From: Cherax quadricarinatus
Taxonomy: Eukaryota > Arthropoda > Malacostraca > Decapoda > Parastacidae
DNA length: 64,000 bases
Assembly: GCF_038502225.1 (NCBI RefSeq)
Contig: NC_091300.1
Coordinates: forward strand, 43,655,532 to 43,719,531
Direction: 5' to 3'
Shown here piece by piece: positions 29,374-40,657 of this stretch. A program made the position numbers and the translations under genes. The notes under the pieces were generated by a model. That model had not been told where the DNA came from, ran no database searches, and saw only the letters and a list, made by a program, of their open reading frames with translations. Positions within the stretch are counted from its first letter, which is position 1. The number at the start of each line of letters is the position of its first letter.

Positions 29374-29671
29374 CAACGGTACCATATAGCACCATATGGT
29401 ACAATGGTGCCATAGGGTGCAATTGTACCATATGGTACAATGGCACCATATGATACAATGGTACCATATAATACAATGGTACCATATGATACAATGGTAC
29501 CATATGGTACAATGGCACCATTTGGTACAATGGTACCGTATGATACAATGGTACCATATGATACAATAGTACCGTTTGGTGCAATGGTACCTTATGGTAC
29601 CATATGGTGTAATGGTACCATATGATGCAATGGTACCATATGGTACATTGTACCATACAGTACAATGATAC
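29374..29671 (+). repeat. GGTACCATATGGTACAATG minisatellite
   Basis: About 16 imperfect ~18 bp units, each containing the palindrome GTACCATATGGTAC or variants. The same array occurs at 39108-39172, 39459-39563 and 39831-39990 within this piggyBac. Frames such as MVPYDTMVPYGT are repeat artefacts. Confidence 0.9.
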
Positions 29672-30056
29672 CATATTTATTTATTTATTTATTTTATTTA
29701 TTTATTAACAATTTGAGCACACATACAGAGGTACAAAAAAATACAGATAAGAGCAGCATGCCAAAGCCACTTATACTATGCATAGCATTACGGGCTGGCT
29801 TAAAATTAACTTAAGATTAACTAAGCAATGATGAAATCAGTGAAAAAACATTAATGTAAACAGATTACTATAAAGCACAAGTGAGTATTACAAAGACAGG
29901 TCATATGGTTGCATGCATTGTTGTACATTCAGTCGTATGAAGTATTCTGTTAGGTAGTGTATTTAAAAAATAATAAAGTTAGATTGGGGTTTAGGTTTAA
30001 CATTTATGTGATATAATTGTGAGAAACATTTAAGATATACAATTTATAAGGTTCAG

Positions 30057-33011
30057 TTATTCAGTATTTATTTGGTTTTGGGTGAGTAAATGTTCTTTGA
30101 GAAGAGACTTGAATTTATAAACAGGTAGTGTTTCTTTTATATTTACAGGTAATGAATTCCAGATTTTACGGCCTTTTATGTGCATTGAGTTTTTGCATAG
30201 TGTGAGATGGACACGAGGAACATCAAAGAGTGATCTGTGCCTTGTGTTATGGTCATGTGTTCTGTTGAGCTTGGCAAGGAGATGTTTGAGGGGAGGGTTA
30301 ATATCAGAGTTAAGTGTTCTATGTATGTAATAGGTGCAGTAATAAGTATGGATGTTTTGTATGGTGAGTAGGTTTAGTGTACTGAATATTGGTGGAGTGT
30401 GCTGCCTGTAGTGAGAATTTGTTATCGTTCTAACTGCAGCCTTTTGTTGGGTAATTAGTGGTCTGAGATGGTTAATTGTTGTTGAGCCCCATGCACAAAT
30501 TCCATAGGTGAGATAGGGGTAAATAATAGAGTGATATAGGGCCAGGAGGGCTGACTGTGGAGCATAGTACCGTATCTTCGATAGTATGCCTACAGTCTTG
30601 GAAATTTTCTTAGAAATTTGTTGTATATGTGTATGAAATTTGAGTCTATTATCAAGGTGGATTCCTAAGAATTTTCCCTCTGTTAGCTTTGTGATAGGTG
30701 ATCCGTTTATCATTATGTTAAGAGGGACATCTGTAGCTCTGTTACCAAACTGAATGAAGTAGGTTTTGTCAATGTTTAGTGTAAGTTTGTTAGTCCTCAT
30801 CCAGGTAGATATTTTCTGTAATTCGGTATTTACAGTATTGGCTAGTGTGACTGGGCTCGGGTGGGAGAAGACGTATGTAGTGTCATCTGCAAATAGTGTG
30901 GGTTTGAGTAATTGCAAAGCATTTGGTAGGTCGTTTATGTATAGGAGAAACAGAAGAGGGTCAAGGACACTTCCCTGTGGGACACCAACTGTAATTGGTT
31001 GTGCAGAAGAGTTTGCCCCATTTGCGTACACATATTGGCTTCTGTTGCTGAGGTATGACTTGAGGTAGTTGAGGGAGTGCCCTCTTATACCATAGTGTGA
31101 CAATTTTACGTGGAGCAAGTCATGGTCAACTGTATCAAAAGCTTTACGTAAGTCAATGAAGATCCCCAGTGGGACTTCTTTTTTCTCTATTGCAGTGTAT
31201 ATATGTTCTAGCATGTGTATAATAGCATCATTAGTATTTTTATTAGGCCTGAATCCAAATTGGCAGGGGTTGAGTATGTTTTGGGAAATAAGGTAGGAGT
31301 AGATTCGTTTATGAATTAATTTTTCGAAGATTTTTGAGAGAGGGTGTAAGTTGGATATTGGCCTATAGTTATTCAAGTCTGTTTGGTCTCCTCCTTTGTG
31401 GATCGGGGTGACCCTTGCTATTTTGAGAACTGTAGGGAAGGTGAAGGATTCAATGGATTTGTTAAAGAGTGTTGCAATGATTGGTGATAGCACTTGTGAC
31501 ACTTTTTTGTATATAAAGGGAGGTAAGGTATTTAAATCTCCTGCCTGGTTTTTTAGTGCGTTGATAATAAGGGAGACTTCATATGGGTTAGTCGGAGCTA
31601 GGAACAGTGTGTTCGGGTAGTTGCCGGTGAGGTACTCATTTGGTGGGGTATCTGAGCTTGGGATTTTATTGGCAAGGTTTTGTCCTATAGTGGAGAAGAA
31701 ATCATTGAGTCTGTTTGCTGTTTCTGTTGGTGGGAGTTGGGGTTCATCTGATTTTGCTAATTTTATTTCGCTATTTCGTGATATCTTTTTTGTTCCCAGA
31801 ATTACTGATAGGGTTTTCCAGGTCTTTTTTATATCACCTCGTAAGTTGGATAATCTGTTCTCATAATACAATTTTTTTGCCCTTCTTATCAGGCTGGTTA
31901 GGATTGACGAGTAATGTTTTGTTTGGTCTCTGGTTATGTGACCCATTCTGTACTGTTTTTCATAATGGTGTTTTGTATTTATGGATTTGAGAATGCTGGG
32001 TGTTAGCCAGGGACTGTTCAGTCTCTTAGCTGTCATCTGTTTAGTTTTTTTAGGGCAGTGCTTGTTATAGAGGTATTGGGTCTTTTTTAGAAAATTATTA
32101 ATACATTCGTCAATATCTGTATAGATTTCTAGCTCAGTGTGCCAGTCAATGTTTGCTACTGCTGTTGTGAAGTTATTAATGGCTGCCTCATTGTGAAGTC
32201 TGAAGGTGACTTTAGTAGTGTCTTGGGGTAGTTTACCAAGAGTTGTTATGAGGAAAGTAGGGTAGTGGTCTGTGGTATTATCTGTAATTATGCCTGATTT
32301 TAAAGGGGATATGGTGTTGGTCCAGATGTGGTCAAGTAGGGAAACACTAGTCTCTGTAACTCTTGTAGGTTTTGTTACTGTTGGTAGCAACATACAGTTA
32401 CTCATTGTGTTTGTGAATTCAGTAACGTGTGGGTCCTGGTCTTGCAGGAGATTTATATTGAAGTCACCTGAGAGTAGTAAGTGATCTTTGTTCATGCGTG
32501 CATCAGTTATCATACTTCCTAGGTTTTGACTAAATTGGCTAATGTTTGACTGTGGAACTCTGTAGATGTTTATATATGTGAGAGGTTTTTGTATTTATTT
32601 GGATTTGAATTTGGCTATTATATATTCCCCATGTTCATCCCTTGTGCAAGTATTAGTGATACATTCTAGTTGGTCTGAGTAGTATATGGCTGTGCCACCC
32701 CCTTGTTGGTCTGGCCTACAGTTGTGTATGGCTGTGTAACCAGGAATGGCATAAACATCTGTACTATCAGGCTTTAGCCAGGTTTCAGTTAGTGTAATGA
32801 TGGACATATTGGCATGTAAGGAATTTAGTAATGCTATGAGGTCATCGTAATGCTTGCTTAAAGATCTGATATTGTAGTTAAAGATAGTTATGTTGTTGTT
32901 GGCACTGAGAAGTGCCTTTGATTGTTCTGCAGTGTAGTAATTACAGTAACTGTTTGATTCATTTAAGTCATTAAATAAGAGGTTGGTATCACGATCAATG
33001 TTTGTAATCAT
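30057..33011 (-). pseudogene. ORF2 of L2/jockey-like LINE: endonuclease - reverse transcriptase, one stop codon
   Basis: From ATG 33009-33011 (MITNIDRDTNLLFNDL) to the stop at 30057, 984 codons. Endonuclease: FNYNIRSLSKH, LTETWL, GGGTAIYY, LLLSGDFNINLL, LLDHIWTN, TDHYPTF. RT: RVTPIHKGGDQTDLNNYRPI, FGFRPNKNTNDAI, FIDLRKAFDTVDH, GVPQGSVLDPLLFLLYINDL, LFADDTTYVF. A C-terminal HNTRHRSLF...KIWNSLP block follows. The only break I see is TAA at 32595-32597 inside the endonuclease. The exact clade within the jockey/L2/CR1 group is not certain. Confidence 0.85.
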
Positions 33012-33430
33012 AAGATTTGTAGTGAATCTATAGTTAGAATTAAGTATAAAACAAAGTAAATAGTCTTAAGCTAAAAAATAGCACCTGAATTATTTAACAA
33101 ATGTGAAATAATGAGCTAAGGTTTTTTTTTAAGCTAAAATAAAGGAGACAATATAAAAGGGACTAATACAAATAAAGTGATGATCAAATAATGGAGCTTG
33201 GGAATATGATAGTAGGTAGTACTATAAAGGTAATTCTTTAAAGTTAGAATTATAGTATAAAATTATAATATAAAAGGGACTAATATAAGTTGGGGTGAAC
33301 AATAAAGTGGTAATCAAATAAATGAGCTTTGGAATATAATGGCAAAATTGTGAACTTATTCTACTTTAGCACCTGAGAATAGCACCTTGATTATTTTAAC
33401 AATTGTGAATATATAAACTAGGGTAGTTAT
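33012..33430 (-). other. AT-rich inter-ORF spacer of the LINE, part 1
   Basis: Low-complexity AT-rich sequence with repeated TAAAATTATAATATAAAAGG-type stretches. No gene seen. It ends with GGGTAGTTAT, the left copy of the RTE target duplication. Confidence 0.6.
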
Positions 33431-36400
33431 TTTTTTTTTTTTTTTTGAACAAGTCGGCCGTCTCCCACCGAGGCAGGGTGACCCAAAAAAGAAAGAAAAT
33501 CCCCAAAAAGAAAATACTTTCATCATCATTCAACACTTTCACCACACTCGCACATTATCACTGTTTATGCAGAGGTGCTCAGAAAACAACAGTCTAGAAG
33601 CATACACATATAAAGATACACAACATACCCCTCCAAACTGCCAATATCCCAAACCCCTCCTTTAAAGTGCAGGCATTGTACTTCCCATTTCCAGGACTCA
33701 AGTCCGACTATATGAAAATAACCGGTTTCCCTGAATCCCTTCAGTAAATATTACCCTGCTCACACTCCAACAGATCGTCAGGTCCCAAGTACCATTCGTC
33801 TCCATTCACTCCTATCTAACACGCTCACGCACGCTTGCTGGAAGTCCAAGCCCCTTACCCACAAAACCTCCTTTACCCCCTCTCTCCAACCCTTTCGAGG
33901 ACGACCCCTACCCCTCTTTCCTTCCCCTATAGATTTATATGCTTTCCATGTCATTCTACTTTGATCCATTCTCTCTAAATGACCAAACCACCTCAACAAC
34001 CCCTCTTCTGCCCTCTGACTAATATTTTTATTAACTCCACACCTTCTCCTAATTTCCACACTCCGAATTTTCTGCATAATATTTACACCACACATTGCCC
34101 TTAAAACAGGACATCTCCACTGCCTCCAACCGTCTCCTCGCTGCTGCATTTACCACCCAAGCTTCACACCCATATAAGAGTGTTGGTACTACTATACTTT
34201 CATACATTCCCTTCTTTACCTCCATAGATAACGTTTTTTGACTCCACATATACCTCAACGCACCACTCACCTTTTTTCCCTCATCAATTCTATGATTAAC
34301 CTCATCCTTCATAAATCCATCCGCCGACACGTCAACTCCCAAGTATCTGAAAACATTCACTTCTTCCATACTCCTCCTCCCCAATTTGATATCCAATTTT
34401 TCTTTATCTAAATCATTTGATACCCTCATCACCTTACTCTTTTCTATGTTCACTTTCAACTTTCTACCTTTACACACATTCCCAAACTCATCCACTAACC
34501 TTTGCAATTTTTCTTTAGAATCTCCCATAAGCACAGTATCATCAGCAAAAAGTAACTGTGTCAATTCCAATTTTGAATTTGATTCCCCATAATTTAATCC
34601 CACCCCTCTCCCAAACACCCTAGCATTTACTTCCTTTACAACCCCATCTATAAATATATTAAACAACCATGGTGACATTACACATCCCTGTCTAAGACCT
34701 ACTTTTACCGGGAAGTAGTCTCCCTCTCTTCTACACACCCTAACCTGAGCCTCACTATCCTCATAAAAACTCTTTACAGCATTTAATAACTTACCACCTA
34801 TTCCATATACTTGCAACATCTGCCACATTGCTCCTCTATCCACTCTATCATATGCCTTTTCTAAATCCATAAATGCAATAAAAACTTCCCTATCTTTATC
34901 TAAATACTGTTCACATATATGCTTCAATGTAAACACCTGATCTACACATCCCCTACCCACTCTAAAACCTCCTTGCTCATCCGCAATCCTACATTCTGTC
35001 TTACCTCTAATTCTTTCAATTATAACCCTACCGTACACTTTCCCTGGTATACTCAGTAAGCTTATTCCTCTATAATTTTTACAGTCTCTTTTGTCCCCTT
35101 TCCCTTTATATAAAGGGACTATACATGCTCTCTGCCAATCCCTAGGTACCTTCCCCTCTTTCATACATTTATTGAACAAAAGTACCAACCACTCCAACAC
35201 TATATCCCCCCCTGCTTTTAACATTTCTGTCATGATCCCATCAGTTCCAGCTGCTTTACCCCTTTTCATTTTACTTAATGCCTCACGTACCTCCCCCACA
35301 CTTACATTCTGCTCTTCTTCACTCCTAAAAGATGGTATACCTCCCTGACCAGTGCATGAAATTACTGCCTCTGTTTCTTCCTTAACATTTAAAAGTTCCT
35401 CAAAATATTCTCGCCATCTACCCAATACCTCCATCTCCCCATCTACTGACTCCCCTACTCTGTTTTTAACTGACAAATCCATATTTTCCCTAGGCTTTCT
35501 TAACTTGTTTAACTCACTCCAAAATTTTTTCTTATTTTCATTAAAATTTCTTGACAGTGCCTCTCCCACTCTATCATCTGTTCTCCTTTTGCACTCTCTC
35601 ACCACTATCTTTACCTTTCTTTTACTCTCCATATACTCTGCTCTTCTTATAACACTTCTGCTTTGTAAAAACCTCTCATAAGCTACCTTTTTCTCTTTTA
35701 TCACACCCTTTACTTCATCATTCCACCAATCACTCCTCTTTCCTCCTGCCCCCACCCTCCTATAACCACAAACTTCTGCCCCACATTCTAATACTGCATT
35801 TTTAAAACTATTCCAACCCTCTTCAACCCCCCCACTACTCATCTTTGCACTAGCCCACCTTTCTGCCAATAGTCGCTTATATCTCACCCGAACTTCCTCC
35901 TCCCTTAGTTTATACACTTTCACCTCCCTCTTACTTGTTGTTGCCACCTTCCTCTTTTCCCATCTACCTCTTACTCTAACTGTAGCTACAACTAAATAAT
36001 GATCCGATATATCAGTTGCCCCTCTATAAACATGTACATCCTGGAGCCTACCCATCAACCTTTTATCCACCAATACATAATCTAATAAACTACTTTCATT
36101 ACGTGCTACATCATACCTTGTATATTTATTTATCCTCTTTTTCATAAAATATGTATTACTTATTACCAAATTTCTTTCTACACATAGCTCAATTAAAGGC
36201 TCCCCATTTACATTTACCCCTGGCACCCCAAATTTACCTATTACTCCTTCCATAACATTTTTACCCACTTTAGCATTGAAATCCCCAACCACCATTACTC
36301 TTACACTTGATTCAAAACTCCCCACGCATTCACTCAACATTTCCCAAAATCTCTCTCTCTCCTCTACACTTCTCTCTTCTCCAGGTGCATACACGCTTAT

Positions 36401-37070
36401 TATAACCCACTTTTCACATCCAATCTTTATTTTACTCCACATAATCCTTGAATTAATACATTTATAGTCCCTCTTTTCCTGCCATAGCTTATCCTTCAAC
36501 ATTATTGCTACTCCTTCTTTAGCTCTAACTCTATTTGAAACCCCTGACCTAATCCCATTTATTCCTCTCCACTGAAACTCTCCCACCCCCTTCAGCTTTG
36601 TTTCACTTAAAGCCAGGACATCCAGCTTCTTCTCATTCATAACATCCACAATCATCTCTTTCTTATCATCTGCACAACATCCACGCACATTCAGACTTCC
36701 CACTTTGACAATTTTCTTCTTCTTATTCTTTTTAGTAATCTTTACAGGAAAAGGGGTTACTAGCCCATTGTTCCCGGCATTTTAGTTGACTTTTACAACA
36801 CACATGGCTTACGGAGGAAAGATTCTTATTCCACTTCCCCATGGATATAAAAGGAAAATTAATAAGACCAAGAACTATTAAGATAAAATCAAAGAAAACT
36901 CAGATGAGTGTGTATAAATAAATGTGTACATGTATGTGTAGTGTGACCTAAGTGTAAGTAGAAGTAGCAAGACATGCCTGTAATCTTGCATATTTGAGAC
37001 AGACAAAAGACATCAGCAATCCTACCATCATGTAAAACAATCACAGGCTTCGTTTTACACTCACTTGGCA
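33431..37070 (-). mobile_element. RTE-like LINE copy 4, almost intact, nested
   Basis: 3,640 bp with a perfect 10 bp target duplication GGGTAGTTAT (33421-33430 and 37071-37080). The poly-T at 33431 is the poly-A tail in minus orientation. The 5' end begins CTGCCAAGTGAGTGT, lacking the first ~45 bp of full copies. It contains the leader, ORF2 and the 3' hairpin (GTCACCCTGCCTCGGTGG on the minus strand). This is the best preserved RTE in the window. Confidence 0.95.
33778..36718 (-). pseudogene. RTE ORF2 of copy 4, one frameshift near the C-terminus
   Basis: 884 codons are open from the GSLNVRGCCADDKKEM start to 34049. They contain the endonuclease (ALSETKL, VVGDFNAKVG, SLLDYVLVDKRL, TDISDHYLVVA) and RT (KAAGTDGI, MDLEKAYDRVDRGAMW, GLRQGCVMSPWLFNIFIDGV, FADDTVLMGDS). 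One extra T near 34110 (GTTTTAAGGGC, versus GTCTAAGGGC in a sister copy) shifts into the frame that continues LRAMCGVNIMQKIRS...GLLRWFGHLERM to the stop at 33778. No upstream ATG precedes the domain; the frame begins with GTG at 36703. Active relatives would need all of the roughly 975 residues. Confidence 0.9.
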
Positions 37071-37080
37071 GGGTAGTTAT

Positions 37081-37591
37081 ATAAAGCTAAAATAAAGGAG
37101 AAAATATATAAGGGACTAAAAATTAAATAATGGTAAACAAAGTTAAATGGACAGATGGTCACTATGAAATAATATTGGTTTAGGAGTAAGATCTGATTTG
37201 TAATATTAAATAAATTGAGCAGTTTATTGCACAATAAAAAGTAAAAAAAAAATGAGGTAGTTGGTACTAGCTAGCAAAAGATAGTTTTGGTACTTGCAAA
37301 AAAGTAATTGGAATATACACTAATTGCATACACAATGAAAAGTGACTAAAAAACAAGTAGTGATAAACAAAATTAAATGGACAGGTAAGAATAATGAATA
37401 TTATTAATTTGGAGTAAGATTTGACTTGTAATTTAAAATTATGAGCAATTAATAGCAGTAAGAAAGAAGTATAGAGTATTGGAGGTAGTTGGTATTAGCT
37501 AGTGATGAAAAATAATAAAAATAATAATGCACAATATAATAATAACGTACACTATATGCACCACACATATATATGTATTAAGGGCACTTAT
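37081..37591 (-). other. AT-rich inter-ORF spacer of the LINE, part 2
   Basis: Continues part 1 across the RTE insertion; TGGTAAACAAAGTTAAATGG-type units repeat (37130 and 37370), suggesting old local duplication. No gene seen. Confidence 0.6.
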
Positions 37592-38569
37592 CTAATCTGT
37601 TACAGAAATGTCAGCTTTTCTAAGGAAGGTAGAGAAATCATGTTCGTTTGAGATGGTATATTGTTGTCCTGTTGATGTTTTCCTTACTAGTATTTTCCCA
37701 TCTCGCGTGAAACACTGATGTATTTTGTTTTCCTGTTTAAGTTTTCTCAGCCTGAACAGAAGGTTTTGACGTTTTTTTGTTAGACACTCATTTATGTACA
37801 CTCCATTTTTCATTGTAATTGCTGATTTAATTAGGTCCTTTCTTTTATCGTATGAATGAAGTCTGATCATTATACTGTGTTTACTTCCTGGTTTTCCTAG
37901 CAAACGTGTTTCTTTGATTTCATTGTTTTGCACGATGACTTGTACGTGGTTCTGTATTATCCTGATAGCAGTTTCTTTGCACTGTGCTTGTGTTATGTCA
38001 CTAGGAATGTGTGGACTGTTTATTATAACTGCATCAGACAACTTATCTTGTTCAGTTTTGTTGTCTTGGAAATCAAGGTATTCATTTAGTCGAGTGTGCA
38101 TGTTCTGATTCCAGTCCTTGATTGCTTCTTCAACCTTCATATTTATTGTTGTTATTTGCTCAGTGTGACTGGGTATAGCTGCTTTTAGAGTATTTTCTGT
38201 GTCAACACTTCCCGATGTAATCTTCTCTTCAAGGTTTTGGATCTTGTTCTCGAGGTTGGTTATCTTGGATTCTCGTCGCTCGAGTGTTGCTTTGATATCT
38301 TTGATTTCATTTTCTAGAGCAACGATGTAGTCCTTGATATTGTCAGGAATAATCATACCTGAGTTATCATGGGTGAATCCTTTGAAGGGAGTGGAGTTGG
38401 AGGGGGAGTCGGCCATGTTTGTTGTTGTTGTTGTTGTTGTTCCCTGGGTGGCGGCGGTGAGGGGGGTTGATGATACACTGGCGTCCTGCTGGGTAGACAA
38501 GTTGAGTTCTAGGGTCCTTGCTGTTATTCTATTATTACTGGTGTTGTTTCTTCTGCGATATCCTTTCAT
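37592..38569 (-). CDS. ORF1 of L2/jockey-like LINE (putative RNA-binding chaperone)
   Basis: 325 codons from ATG 38567-38569 (MKGYRRRNNTSNNRI); TTG-initiated extension upstream is less likely. Layout: a basic, Ser/Thr-rich N-terminus, a coiled-coil segment (YIVALENEIKDIKATLERRE, ITNLENKIQNLEEK) at about residues 85-130, then a globular basic part with RRM-like spacing (TRLLGKPGSKHSIMIRL, YINECLTKKRQNLLFRLRKL). ORF1 proteins of two-ORF LINEs trimerise through such coils and bind the element RNA. No break seen. It precedes ORF2 on the same strand. Confidence 0.7.
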   Translation of the reverse strand: MKGYRRRNNTSNNRITARTLELNLSTQQDASVSSTPLTAATQGTTTTTTTNMADSPSNSTPFKGFTHDNSGMIIPDNIKDYIVALENEIKDIKATLERRESKITNLENKIQNLEEKITSGSVDTENTLKAAIPSHTEQITTINMKVEEAIKDWNQNMHTRLNEYLDFQDNKTEQDKLSDAVIINSPHIPSDITQAQCKETAIRIIQNHVQVIVQNNEIKETRLLGKPGSKHSIMIRLHSYDKRKDLIKSAITMKNGVYINECLTKKRQNLLFRLRKLKQENKIHQCFTRDGKILVRKTSTGQQYTISNEHDFSTFLRKADISVTD

Positions 38570-38840
38570 AGTATCACTGAAGTAGATACTGTGTAGCAAT
38601 GGAGGAGAAGGCTTGTTTTCTCGGAGCTTGGGTTAAGTGGTTGTCTGGCAGCGGAGGCAGTGTTTGGGTTAGCAGGGCTGTCTTCCTTAGATCTTCTAAT
38701 TTTGTCAAGATTTGGGTTACATTCTTAGTATTCTTGGGTCATGTTGTGGTCTACGTGGGTTCATGTAGTTGAACTTTCACTTAGGCCATCACAAGTTTTG
38801 ATGAGCGATGTTTTTTTTGAGAAAGAAGAGCTGGTAGGAT

Positions 38841-39107
38841 ACCGTTGCTGCCGCTGCCGCTGTTGTATTCAACACAATAAACACACTAATATTTTATTAT
38901 TTTGTTTACAATAGTTTACAACAAAAATATGCAAAAATGCTGTATATTAGTAATGTTCTATTATATATTTACAAGTGTACAGGAACTTGACGTGTTCCTT
39001 TAGGTGGATGACAAAGCACTTTGTTTCGGAAACTGCGAAGCCAGTAGCTAGCTTCCGTCGCCACTCACTCAATCTTGGCTGGTGCCTCATGCCACCAACA
39101 CCTATTG
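38841..39107 (-). pseudogene. piggyBac C-terminal and 3' UTR block
   Basis: On the minus strand AATATATAATAGAACATTAC and TGTTTATTGTGTTGAATACA match the 3' UTR after the transposase stop at 19315. The coding part just upstream (38985-39105) has decayed and the Cys motif is not recognisable. Confidence 0.5.
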
Positions 39108-39172
39108 ACCATATGGTACACGGTATCATATGTTACAGGGTACCATATGGTACATTGTATTATATGGTATAG

Positions 39173-39456
39173 CCCTTAAACGGTCCAAACGTATATATAC
39201 GTTCACTCAAGTAGCGCCCCAAATTTTTTGAGAGAAAAAAAATCTTTTTTTTTTTTAATAGGAAAAAAGAGCATATGGTACCCAACCATCCCCAATTATT
39301 TTAATATGGCACACAGTGAGTGCGCACACCCATTCTCTCATGTCTAGGTGACTCAGGCTTATTGTGGCAATGTTGAATGAATGACAAAGAAAACGTATTT
39401 ATACGTTTGGGGCGCTACGCGCGTGAATGTATATATACGTTTGGACTGTTTAAGGG
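39173..39456. mobile_element. MITE with CCCTTAAACGGTCC ends
   Basis: 284 bp with terminal repeats CCCTTAAACGGTCCAAACG and its complement at 39438-39456, each followed inside by CGTATATATACGT. TTAA follows on the right, ATAG precedes on the left, so the piggyBac-type duplication is imperfect. Confidence 0.75.
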
Positions 39457-39565
39457 TTAAGGTACCATGCAGTACAGGATGACATATGGTACAGGGTACC
39501 ATATGGTACAGGGTACCATATGGTACAGGGTACCATACAGTACAGGACACCATATGGTACAGATA

Positions 39566-39828
39566 CAGGGATAACTATGGAAATAAGTCAACCTGACTTT
39601 TTTGGGTTATCCTAGGATTTTGTACGTATGCTGCTATGTATGATAATCTATGTAATTGTATTTCTGTACACCTGAATAAATTTACTCCAGTGCATGTGGC
39701 ATCATAAGTAAGTTTGTTTAGTTATACACAAATAAAGTTACATAGAATATCATACTTAGCAGCATATGTTTGGAGAACCTAGGATAACCCAAAAAAGTCA
39801 GACAGACTTATTTCCATTAGGGTCCCTG
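39566..39828. mobile_element. mariner/pogo-type MITE with TA duplication
   Basis: 263 bp, TA at 39564-39565 and 39829-39830. Long inverted ends CAGGGATAACTATGG and CCATTAGGGTCCCTG continue into GGTTATCCTAGG and CCTAGGATAACC. The ~50 bp arms resemble part of the SINE at 50759-51022. Confidence 0.8.
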
Positions 39829-39990
39829 TACCCTGTACCATTTGGTATAATGTACCATATGGTACAATGTACTATATGGTACATTGTACCATATGGTACC
39901 ACTCTACCATACGATACCATTGTACCATATACCATTGTATGACATGGCACCATTGTACCATATGGCACAATGGTACCATATGGTTCAAAA

Positions 39991-40115
39991 CCATAGAATT
40001 CGTCTTCATCTCCACTTCCATCAGTCTTAGAACTGTAAGTTGTGAAGAGGAGAGTCAGAATTCGCCCAGAGAGTGAGTGGGGAGTGAGAGTTTCCTTGCC
40101 GCCAGGCACAATGAA
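39991..40115 (-). pseudogene. piggyBac transposase N-terminal remnant
   Basis: Minus strand reads (V)PGGKETLTPHSLSGRILTL then SKTDGSGDEDEFYGFE, parallel to the start of the transposase at 13994. The start codon is GTG instead of ATG. It runs directly into the minisatellite, as the element at 2770 runs into GGA repeats. Confidence 0.65.
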
Positions 40116-40294
40116 CAAAGCTACTTTGCCGGCGTTCCCACAATGCCATGCGGGCGTCAAAATTTTTTCTATGGTGTGCTCACTGACCACCCAGACCCAT
40201 TCTCTCAGCTGTAGGCCTACTAGCCTTCTCGCGCTAGATTTGACGCTGCTAGAATTTTGGCGTAGATCTACGGTTTGGACCCTGAAAGGGTTAA

Positions 40295-40401
40295 TTGGAT
40301 TTACATTGTTTCTTATGGGGAAAATGGTTTCAACATTCGTGAATTCCGACTTCTGGCAGACTCTCTGGAATGGATTCATCACGAAACTCGGGGGTCCACT
40401 G
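40295..40401 (+). mobile_element. Tigger-type 3' terminus, right of piggyBac insertion
   Basis: Continues the fragment at 28633-28881 (TTTCTTATGGGGAAAATGG, then GGGGGTCCACTG before TA 40402-40403). Confidence 0.8.
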
Positions 40402-40496
40402 TACTCCTTTTATAGACCCTCCCAATCTCCTTCACTACCGGCAAAGAGTGTGACAATTCCTACTACCTATAAGACCCCTTGAATTATAAACACCTT

Positions 40497-40657
40497 AACA
40501 CTCCGGCCATCTTCTGCCAAGGTAGGGTGACTGAAAAAAAAAAAACACTTTCACTATCACTCACTCCATCAGCTGTGCCAGAGATGTGCTGATATTCCAG
40601 CACAGATGCACTTCCAAACTGCAATATTCCCACCCCTCCTTCAAAGTATTTCCCACA
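40497..40657 (-). mobile_element. RTE-like LINE 3' tail fragment
   Basis: Minus-strand tail with CTGCCAAGGTAGGGTGACTG, AACACTTTCACTATCACTCA and CCACCCCTCCTTCAAAGT. 5'-truncated and diverged. Confidence 0.7.

Larger units (their letters stand above)
29672..38840 (-). mobile_element. L2/jockey-like two-ORF LINE, nearly complete, split by RTE copy 4
   Basis: The 3' end at 29672 has a TTTATTTA tail; the 5' end is near 38840. ORF2 is at 30057-33011, ORF1 at 37592-38569, and a long AT-rich inter-ORF spacer (about 0.9 kb without the insertion) lies between them. Sequence GATACC occurs on both sides as a possible short target duplication. The RTE element at 33431-37070 lies in the spacer, so both reading frames survive. 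Other fragments of the family are at 23088-23668; a distant plus-strand relative is at 51930-53065. Confidence 0.85.
39108..39990 (+). repeat. GTACCATATGGTAC minisatellite blocks split by two MITEs
   Basis: Three blocks (39108-39172, 39459-39563, 39831-39990) of the palindromic unit also present at 29374-29671, here with CAGG and CAAT spacers. They replace the catalytic part of the transposase. Confidence 0.85.
28886..40290 (-). mobile_element. Composite piggyBac (minus) carrying LINE-in-LINE and MITEs
   Basis: TTAA at 28882-28885 and 40291-40294. The 5' end (CCCTTTCAGGGTCCAAACC, minus strand) is at 40290 and the 3' end at 28886. It retains a transposase N-terminus near 40000-40115 and 3' UTR blocks at 28886-29370 and 38860-39100. 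The catalytic middle is replaced by a GGTACCATATGGTAC minisatellite. Inserted are an L2/jockey-like LINE (29672-38840) and two MITEs (39173-39456, 39566-39828). Tigger sequence resumes exactly across the TTAA. Confidence 0.85.
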
